Source: RGIG3528 sp045629005
Lineage (GTDB): Bacteria > Bacillota > Clostridia > Lachnospirales > Lachnospiraceae
Assembly: GCA_045629005.1 (NCBI GenBank)
Contig: JAZQQJ010000031.1
Span: 1-15,998 of the forward strand
Reading direction: 5' to 3'
DNA length: 15,998 nt
Shown here: positions 7,609-12,836 of the stretch, in pieces
Layout of the letters: every line of letters starts with the position of its first letter
Position numbering within the stretch: the first letter of the stretch is position 1
Notes under the pieces: model-generated
The model's input: only the letters and a program-made list of their open reading frames with translations
What the model was told of the DNA's origin: nothing
Databases searched by the model: none
Program-made: the position numbers and the translations under genes

Positions 7609-8658
7609 TTACATGTGTTCCGCAAAGTCAATTTTTCTTGTCTGTTCGTACTCTATTCCGTCCAGATGTGCTTTAATCTTTTCATCGTCATCGCCTGCTT
7701 CGGTGAGTTCATCCGAAGCATACCACCACAGAGGTCTGATGCATTTATAAAGAAGTGGTGCAGCTTCCTTTTCCAAATCAGAAAATACATAGGCTTTCTT
7801 TGCAATATCCAAAGCATGAAGAACGCGGTTTAGGAAGACGTCCTTTTTCTCCAGTTCATCATATTCGTTCCACGTTGATACATACGGAGCCTGTCGGACT
7901 ATGTAATTTATATATACTTCCCGTCCGCCTATGTTGAAATCATAAACGCCTTTAAAGTTACCATCATCGTCCAACAGAACATTTGTATCGTTAATATCTG
8001 CCTGGAATACCGAGGTCGGAAGTTTATGATAAATCTTCTCCAGATTTTTTCTTGCTTCAAGCCAGTTATTCCATATTCGTTCAACCTGCGCAAAGTAGCG
8101 TTCCGGAAGTGCTTTTGCCACTGCAAGCCATTTCTCCGCATCTTCTGTTGTTTCATCGGTTTTGTCGTTAGGATCAAAGAGCTCAAACATGCAATATGCT
8201 GAAGGCATATCTGTATAATCAAAATGACGGGCTGCCACTTTAGCGTCCATAATCATGGCGTCTTCAAGGAAGGTATACCATCCGTCCTTAACAAGATGTG
8301 TGTCTGAAAACCTGGTTTGTATCAGTTCGTCAGCCGATTTGTAAACAGAAAACTCCTCTCCCCATACAATGCATTCCCGGTCCTTATACGAAACCGTTGG
8401 AAATCTTCCGTCGAGGGAACGGATAAACCGAGGGCAGTAATACCCAAGATTGCGGTATTCCTTTGCAATCCTTTCCCAAAGCACAAGGTGTTTTTCATCC
8501 GTAAAGCCGTTCGATGACAGCTTAATTACAATCTTTTCATCACCAAAATCCACCAGAAGAGTTTCTCTGAAATCTTCTTCCCCATGGCTTGTATTCTTAA
8601 TATCAATTTTAGTGGGATTTTTCTTTGAAAAAAGCCCCACAACCTCATTTACATCCAT
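7609..8658 (-). CDS. Aminoglycoside phosphotransferase (APH)-fold protein with altered catalytic loop
   Basis: A 349-aa protein with the layout of the APH/choline kinase family. The N-lobe has IVIKL (Lys46 would contact ATP) and the C-lobe has VFQADINDTNVLLDD followed by GVYDFNIGG. In the family the catalytic loop is HxDxxxxN; here it is Gln219-Ala-Asp221 with Asn226. The metal-binding Asp of the next motif is present (Asp240, in DFN). Catalytic Asp and Asn are thus kept while the conserved His is replaced. The substrate is not predictable; many such proteins are small-molecule kinases unrelated to drug resistance. A GAGG site lies 9 bases before the ATG. The HAD gene follows in the same direction. 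Confidence 0.85.
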   Translation of the reverse strand: MDVNEVVGLFSKKNPTKIDIKNTSHGEEDFRETLLVDFGDEKIVIKLSSNGFTDEKHLVLWERIAKEYRNLGYYCPRFIRSLDGRFPTVSYKDRECIVWGEEFSVYKSADELIQTRFSDTHLVKDGWYTFLEDAMIMDAKVAARHFDYTDMPSAYCMFELFDPNDKTDETTEDAEKWLAVAKALPERYFAQVERIWNNWLEARKNLEKIYHKLPTSVFQADINDTNVLLDDDGNFKGVYDFNIGGREVYINYIVRQAPYVSTWNEYDELEKKDVFLNRVLHALDIAKKAYVFSDLEKEAAPLLYKCIRPLWWYASDELTEAGDDDEKIKAHLDGIEYEQTRKIDFAEHM

Positions 8659-8684
8659 TAGTTATACCTCTCATATTTTTACCC

Positions 8685-8690
8685 ATTATA
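8685..8690 (-). promoter_or_regulatory. Candidate -10 box for the APH-fold gene
   Basis: TATAAT on the minus strand, 26 bases before the start codon. No convincing -35 at 17 bases, so the call is weak. Confidence 0.3.
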
Positions 8691-8713
8691 TGTCCTTCAG
8701 TATAACATATTTC

Positions 8714-8742
8714 TTGACTAAAATATGCAACTAAGATATAAA
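8714..8742 (+). promoter_or_regulatory. Near-consensus sigma-A promoter for the rhomboid gene
   Basis: TTGACT, exactly 17 bases, TATAAA. A start near 8749 would give a leader of about 45 bases before the ATG at 8794. Confidence 0.75.
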
Positions 8743-8793
8743 AGTGGAAGCGAAGCGGTTACGGGTTTTGGCATAGTATTTGGGGATTACTTT

Positions 8794-9378
8794 ATGAAAG
8801 ATAATAAGATTAGAATATTTGTTACAGCCTCCGGTATTGTTATGTCCCTGATTTTCATTTTGAATCTGTTTCTTTCAAGGGAATACAACGTTTTATGGAT
8901 TGCTTTATCGGGCGGCGGCACGTTGATTGATTATCTGGGCGCCTCTTTCAGCTCGGCAATACAAGGCTTACAGCTTTACAGACTTATTACATACGGTTAC
9001 ACTCAGGCAGCAATATGGCATCTCATAGCCAATGTTCTTGCACTTGTTTTAGTCAGCGAATATTTTCAAAAACACTCAACTTTTTTAAAATTCATTCTTG
9101 TGTACCATGTCGGAATGATTGTTGCAGGCGCGGCTTTTGTTCTGCTATTTAAAAACGGAATTATGTATGGCGCTTCTCCCGCAATCTTTGCCTGCCTTGG
9201 CCTGATGGTCAACCGACTTGTTCAAAAAAAAGAAAGCCTTGCAAATTACAAATCCTTAAAAGGCTTTTGGTATCTGCTCGGCTACCTTATCCTGTCGAAT
9301 TTCCTCGGTTTTGACACTTTTGCTATTCACCTTATGGGATTCGCCGCAGGATTTCTGATGGGATTTTTGATTCCATAA
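8794..9378 (+). CDS. Rhomboid-family intramembrane serine protease-like protein
   Basis: A 194-aa polytopic membrane protein of about six helices. The residues required by rhomboid proteases are all present: His76 and Asn80 in WHLIANVLAL (second helix), the catalytic Ser128 in YGASPAIF and His179 in AIHLMGFAAG, with the GxxxG-type spacing after it. It is therefore likely an active protease cutting within membrane segments, not a dead homologue, although GASP differs from the common GASG. Start 8794 follows GGGGA at 8 bases; a longer reading from 8725 would begin at the -10 box. The Cys-rich protein gene follows by 53 bp and is probably cotranscribed. Confidence 0.85.
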   Translation: MKDNKIRIFVTASGIVMSLIFILNLFLSREYNVLWIALSGGGTLIDYLGASFSSAIQGLQLYRLITYGYTQAAIWHLIANVLALVLVSEYFQKHSTFLKFILVYHVGMIVAGAAFVLLFKNGIMYGASPAIFACLGLMVNRLVQKKESLANYKSLKGFWYLLGYLILSNFLGFDTFAIHLMGFAAGFLMGFLIP

Positions 9379-9431
9379 AATAACTCTGCTTTGTATAAAA
9401 TTCATTTACCACATAGAAAGAAGGTAATACT

Positions 9432-9788
9432 ATGAAATGTGATTGTTACTACATAGATTTTTCCGAATGCACATGTTCGTCCGCACCCTACTGCGGCAAA
9501 GCCTGCCAGGGTAAGGATAAGTGTGAATGGTTCATTTCAGAAAATGACTATTTTGAGAAGATGATGAACGGTACTCTTCCGGAAGTTAAGCAACAGACAG
9601 AAGATCCGAAAAAAAGACAGGAGAGAATCAATAAGAATCTCTCCCTTGGAAAGTCAAAAAAGCAGCTTAAATATGAACGCAGACAAGAAGAAGAAAAGAA
9701 TGGTGGCGGTTCGGGCTTTCAGCTGAAGGACGACCCTGCCTTTAAGGATTTTCTTGAGTCTTTTTCGAATAAAAACGGCCGTTCATAA
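9432..9788 (+). CDS. Small Cys-rich protein with charged C-terminus, unknown function
   Basis: A 118-aa soluble protein. The first 32 residues contain seven cysteines (positions 3, 5, 13, 15, 21, 25, 31), suggestive of a metal-binding knuckle. The remainder is strongly charged, with a Lys/Arg/Glu-rich helical stretch (about 58-92) and an acidic/aromatic tail. There is no signal peptide. A clear AAGAAGG site precedes the ATG. It follows the rhomboid gene closely. Its last 47 bases overlap the 3' end of a minus-strand small ORF. I do not recognise the family. Confidence 0.78.
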   Translation: MKCDCYYIDFSECTCSSAPYCGKACQGKDKCEWFISENDYFEKMMNGTLPEVKQQTEDPKKRQERINKNLSLGKSKKQLKYERRQEEEKNGGGSGFQLKDDPAFKDFLESFSNKNGRS

Positions 9789-9939
9789 AATACAAGGACA
9801 GTAAAATCCACATTACTGCGTTAATTATGTATGCCACTGCGGCCCAATAAGGAATAGCTGAGTTTACAATGCCTAATAAATGCTTCTTAACTTCGCTGTG
9901 ATACTTACAGTAAATATAGTTTTCATGCTCGTATAACAC
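9742..9939 (-). CDS. Putative small membrane protein (65 aa)
   Basis: Reads from a GTG start; residues 29-51 (IPYWAAVAYIINAVMWILLSLYF) form one hydrophobic helix with a charged tail. It overlaps the end of the 41-aa ORF by 17 bases and the 3' end of the Cys-rich protein gene by 47 bases on the other strand. The ribosome site is weak. Support comes from hydrophobic composition and position behind two co-directional small genes; it may be a chance ORF. Confidence 0.42.
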   Translation of the reverse strand: MLYEHENYIYCKYHSEVKKHLLGIVNSAIPYWAAVAYIINAVMWILLSLYFMNGRFYSKKTQENP

Positions 9940-10048
9940 TGTCCGGTTTTTTCATGGAAGAAACTGTGAGAATAAGGATAAAGCACAAAAGCAGAATTCC
10001 CAAAACCAACGATATAATTTCAAATAAAGACTTTTTATTATTTTTCAT
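9923..10048 (-). CDS. Putative 41-aa single-pass membrane peptide
   Basis: A short ORF starting ATG, with a basic N-terminus (MKNNKKSLFE) followed by one hydrophobic helix (IISLVLGILLLCFILILTV) and a short charged tail. Its ATG lies two bases after the stop of the 97-aa gene, with GGGAA just upstream, so translation would be coupled. Composition is that of a real single-pass peptide, either an inner-membrane micropeptide or a type I toxin-like peptide. Function unknown. Confidence 0.5.
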   Translation of the reverse strand: MKNNKKSLFEIISLVLGILLLCFILILTVSSMKKPDSVIRA

Positions 10049-10050
10049 TT

Positions 10051-10344
10051 TTATAATTCCCATAATATGTTCCATACAGGCTGGAATGTATCCACATGAT
10101 CTGCTATATCGATACCGTTTTCAACGTGTGAGTAAATCATCTTGTTTAAGAAGGGGATCTTCTTTAAAAAACGGAATTTATAAAATACAAATGCATGTCC
10201 GAAGATTTCCTTTGTAAGCTGTTCTGCTGTAACCTTGCTCCAATGGTTGTCACTGATTTTCTGAAGAGCGATTTTCTCACAGAAATCTTTCTGCATGTAG
10301 CAATTCTCCATAGGTAAATTCTCGTATTTCTTATATCCTTCCAT
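10051..10344 (-). CDS. Hypothetical protein (97 aa), first gene of small-protein cluster
   Basis: Start at 10344 is supported by AAAGGAG nine bases before the ATG; a reading from 10404 adds residues with no ribosome site. The protein begins MEGYKKYENLPMENCYMQKD, then has a basic/aromatic middle (FVFYKFRFLKKIPFLNKMI) and ends HVDTFQPVWNILWEL. No signal peptide or clear transmembrane helix. I do not recognise it. Two short hydrophobic ORFs follow directly. Confidence 0.65.
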   Translation of the reverse strand: MEGYKKYENLPMENCYMQKDFCEKIALQKISDNHWSKVTAEQLTKEIFGHAFVFYKFRFLKKIPFLNKMIYSHVENGIDIADHVDTFQPVWNILWEL

Positions 10345-10406
10345 TTTCGTAGCTCCTTTGCTTTTGTTGAGTACATTGTAACTCCAAAACAAAAAAGACG
10401 ACATCG

Positions 10407-10430
10407 ATTCACCTAACAGAACAGGTGAAT
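10407..10430. promoter_or_regulatory. Perfect 8-bp inverted repeat, possible operator
   Basis: ATTCACCT, 8 bases, AGGTGAAT. It lies between the divergent 97-aa gene and the TrmB-Ddh promoter, about 63 bases from the 97-aa gene start and about 93 bases before the TrmB -35. It is a plausible dimeric regulator site for the former. Confidence 0.4.
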
Positions 10431-10454
10431 GATATTACAGTTTTGTCACATGAA

Positions 10455-10514
10455 AATGTCCACCACACTCCGTCCCTACTAGACAATGTCCACCACACCC
10501 CGTCCCTGCCGGAC
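10455..10514. repeat. Two tandem 30-bp repeats
   Basis: Two adjacent 30-base units starting AATGTCCACCACAC differ at four positions. Each unit holds GTCC near its start and GGAC or AGAC at its end, so each can form a short stem. The array stops 8 bases before the -35 box of the TrmB gene. The sequence style (CCGTCCC, GTCCACC) resembles interspersed intergenic repeats known in clostridial genomes, but this is from memory. Confidence 0.7.
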
Positions 10515-10522
10515 AATTTATA

Positions 10523-10551
10523 TTGACAACGCAGCAATTTGGGTGTAATTT
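10523..10551 (+). promoter_or_regulatory. Promoter of the TrmB-Ddh operon
   Basis: TTGACA, 17 bases, TAATTT. The -35 is perfect, the -10 weaker. A start near 10558 leaves a leader of about 20 bases with AAGGA before the ATG at 10579. Confidence 0.7.
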
Positions 10552-10578
10552 GTTAGTAGTATTAAAAAGGAACACTAC

Positions 10579-11280
10579 ATGACAAGCACATCTTTTCTTG
10601 AAAACTTAAAATCATTTGGATTAACAGGGCAGGAAGCCACCATATATGAGACACTGCTCAAAAACGGAGCTTTGTCAGGCTATGAAGTTGCCAAGGAAAC
10701 GGGAATTTCCCGTTCAAACGCCTACAGCTCGCTTGCAGGCCTTGTAGAAAAAGGCGCAGCCTATGTAAGTAACGGTGATACGCCTAAATATGTTCCTGTG
10801 GAGGTCAAGGTTTTTACAGACAATTCTTTAAGAGAACTGTCGCAGAAAGCCAGAGCTCTCGTAGAGAATGCGCCTTCCCCAAAAAAGCCTGCTGCCGGTT
10901 ACATTACAATAAGCGGCACTCGTCACATCAAGGACAAGATTCACGAGATGCTTAGCCGCTGTGAATTAAGAATGTATATAATGGCAGAATCAAAGCTTAT
11001 CGCAGAATTTGACGAAGAAATCAGAGCCTTGATAGAAAAAGGCCTCAAGGTTGTTGTTCTTACCGACCAATATACGGCCCCCGGCGCCATTTTATATAAT
11101 ACCGAGCCCGAGAAGGGACAGATTCGTTTCATTACTGATTCCGATTATGTTCTGACCGGTACACTTTTCGAAACAGACGAAGATACGTGTCTTTATTCAA
11201 ACGAGCCTAATCTTGTGGCCGTCATGAAGGAAGCACTGAAAAATAAAATATCACTTGTTAAAAGGGAGGAAGATATATGA
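10579..11280 (+). CDS. TrmB-family transcriptional regulator
   Basis: A 233-aa regulator. Residues about 5-75 form a TrmB-type winged helix: GLTGQEATIYETLLKNGALS, then a recognition helix ISRSNAYSSLAGLVEKG and a wing ending in YVP. The C-terminal ~110 residues (ITISGTRHIKDKIHEML onward, to the end) resemble the effector/phospholipase D-like half seen in short TrmB proteins. It overlaps the next gene by four bases (ATGA), so the regulator and diaminopimelate dehydrogenase are made together. Most studied TrmB proteins sense sugars; here control of amino-acid or cell-wall precursor metabolism, possibly autoregulatory, is the simplest reading. Confidence 0.88.
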   Translation: MTSTSFLENLKSFGLTGQEATIYETLLKNGALSGYEVAKETGISRSNAYSSLAGLVEKGAAYVSNGDTPKYVPVEVKVFTDNSLRELSQKARALVENAPSPKKPAAGYITISGTRHIKDKIHEMLSRCELRMYIMAESKLIAEFDEEIRALIEKGLKVVVLTDQYTAPGAILYNTEPEKGQIRFITDSDYVLTGTLFETDEDTCLYSNEPNLVAVMKEALKNKISLVKREEDI

Positions 11281-12257
11281 GAATTGGAATTTTAGGATAT
11301 GGAAACCTCGGAAGAGGCATCGAATGTGCTGTTAAGCAGAATGCAGATATGGAGCTTGTTGGTGTTTTTACAAGAAGAGACCCCTCTACCGTAAAAATAC
11401 TCACTCCCGGCGTGCCGGTTTACAATGTTAATGAGCTCATCGCACACAAGGATGATATTGATGTCCTGATTATTTGCGGAGGAAGTGCAACAGACCTTCC
11501 AAAGATGACACCCGAATATGCTAAATACTTCAACGTAATCGACAGTTTTGACACCCATGCACGCATTCCCGAGCACTTTGCAAACGTTGATAAAGCAGCT
11601 TCCGAAAGCGGACACACCGCACTCATTTCCGCAGGTTGGGACCCCGGTATGTTCTCTCTTAACAGACTTTATGCAAACTGCATTCTTCCCGAAGGAAATG
11701 ACTACACATTCTGGGGAAAGGGCGTAAGCCAGGGCCATTCCGACGCCATCAGACGTATTGACGGAGTAAAAGATGCCAGACAGTACACCATCCCTGTTCC
11801 CGAAGCACTTGCTTCAGTAAGAGCAGGTAAAAATCCCGTGCTCTCCACAAGACAGAAGCATACACGTGAATGCTTTGTCGTTGCCGAGGAAGGTGCGGAT
11901 CTTGCAAAGATTGAAAACGAAATCAAGACTATGCCGAATTACTTTGCCGACTACGACACAACGGTACACTTCATTTCCGAAGAAGAATTAAAGAAGAACC
12001 ATTCCGAGCTTGCTCATGGTGGTTTTGTATTCCGCACGGGCGTAACAGGCTGGAATAATGAGCACAAACACGTTATCGAATACAGCCTTAAGCTTGATTC
12101 CAACCCTGAGTTCACATCATCCGTTATTGTGGCATTTGCCCGCGCCATTAACAGACTTCACAAGGAAGGCATTAACGGCGGTAAGACAGTCTTTGACATT
12201 GCACCTTCGTATCTCAGTCCTTTGAGTGGCGAGGAAATCAGAGCACATCTTTTATAA
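11277..12257 (+). CDS. ddh: meso-Diaminopimelate D-dehydrogenase
   Basis: A 326-aa NADP-dependent enzyme that converts tetrahydrodipicolinate, ammonia and NADPH to meso-diaminopimelate in one step, feeding lysine and peptidoglycan synthesis. The N-terminal Rossmann motif is GILGYGNLGRG (residues 4-14). Family signatures are CGGSATDLP, DSFDTHARIPEH, SAGWDPGMFSLNR and WGKGVSQGHSDAIRR in the substrate site. Length and order match characterised Ddh proteins. The start codon overlaps the stop of the TrmB gene, with AGGGAGG a few bases upstream. A terminator follows. Confidence 0.95.
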   Translation: MRIGILGYGNLGRGIECAVKQNADMELVGVFTRRDPSTVKILTPGVPVYNVNELIAHKDDIDVLIICGGSATDLPKMTPEYAKYFNVIDSFDTHARIPEHFANVDKAASESGHTALISAGWDPGMFSLNRLYANCILPEGNDYTFWGKGVSQGHSDAIRRIDGVKDARQYTIPVPEALASVRAGKNPVLSTRQKHTRECFVVAEEGADLAKIENEIKTMPNYFADYDTTVHFISEEELKKNHSELAHGGFVFRTGVTGWNNEHKHVIEYSLKLDSNPEFTSSVIVAFARAINRLHKEGINGGKTVFDIAPSYLSPLSGEEIRAHLL

Positions 12258-12268
12258 GTTCAAAAAAG

Positions 12269-12312
12269 TGAGCCGACATCTTGCCAAAAACATCAAGAGC
12301 CGGCTCATTTTA
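12269..12312 (+). terminator. Terminator of the TrmB-Ddh operon
   Basis: TGAGCCG and CGGCTCA pair across a loop that itself holds CTTG/CAAG, followed by TTTTA. It lies 12 bases beyond the ddh stop. Confidence 0.75.
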
Positions 12313-12359
12313 CTTGATACTTCCACGAAGAGAAGCTAAACGACGTGAAATTTTTTACT

Positions 12360-12665
12360 TTATTCTTTCGGGAGTTTGATGACCATAGCTCCTTTTCCGT
12401 ATGTATTGTGCTCGGAAAATAAATCTGCAGGGTCAAAGGAATCCCATTTTGCAAAAATAAAGCAGAAAAGAAATTCTCTTATTAATTCGTGATTAACATC
12501 GGAATGCTCTATTTGCTGCCGTATATATTTTTTAAGTTCTTCTCTCCTTTCACTAACGGTTTTTTGGCAAGGATACGAGGCTTTACTTCACTTAAAAGCA
12601 ATTCCGTTTTATACTCTCTGTATAAATCCTCTGTTTTAACCGTATTGCATAATTTATATGGTTAC
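12360..12665 (-). pseudogene. Frameshifted 3' remnant of an unrecognised gene
   Basis: Two open minus-strand stretches join across a run of six A (12560-12565, plus-strand T). The upstream part reads KTEDLYREYKTELLLSEVKP; the downstream part contains SERREELKKYIRQQIEHSD and FAKWDSFDPADLFSEH and ends IKLPKE at a TAA (12360-12362). One added A, or a -1 slip on AAA-AAA-C, restores one reading frame of about 100 codons. There is no ATG and a stop lies upstream, so the 5' part of the gene is missing. The codon and residue make-up is that of real protein. I do not recognise the family. The rest of 12313-12800 shows nothing else beyond AT-rich sequence before the next gene. Confidence 0.5.
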
Positions 12666-12741
12666 AGGAGAACCTGATTATCAAGAAAAACAGTTGGTAT
12701 AAACTGCCATATAATGATATAATCGGTTTTGAAAAAAGCAA

Positions 12742-12769
12742 TTGTATTATTAAGGCCTATATATAGTAT
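12742..12769 (+). promoter_or_regulatory. Weak candidate promoter for the Pro/Thr-repeat protein
   Basis: TTGTAT, 16 bases, TAGTAT, about 50 bases before the start codon. The stretch is AT-rich, so a chance match is quite possible. Confidence 0.25.
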
Positions 12770-12799
12770 GATTGGCTGTATGAAATACAAGATGTAAGC

Positions 12800-12836
12800 C
12801 CTGAATGACCCACCAAAAATGGTGCATCGTTCAACA
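12800..12836. repeat. 37-bp direct repeat, copy 1
   Basis: Identical over 37 bases to 13076-13112 (CCTGAATGACCCACC... ending CGTTCAACA). This copy contains the ATG used as start of the Pro/Thr-repeat protein. Confidence 0.95.

Noticed and set aside
7609..8658. Calling the APH-fold protein an aminoglycoside resistance enzyme
   Set aside because: Fold membership alone does not show drug modification, and the catalytic loop is altered.
9954..10217. Plus-strand ORF of 87 residues with a hydrophobic part
   Set aside because: It opposes the 41-aa and 97-aa minus-strand genes, has no Shine-Dalgarno, and the minus-strand readings have better composition and linkage.
10455..10514. Two 30-bp direct repeats considered as a minimal CRISPR array
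   Set aside because: The units abut with no spacer, there are only two, they differ at four positions and no cas gene is nearby.
12780..12797. Five-codon ORF (MKYKM) as a leader peptide
   Set aside because: It is very short, has no Shine-Dalgarno and is in frame with the downstream gene, so a lost start is as likely as a leader.
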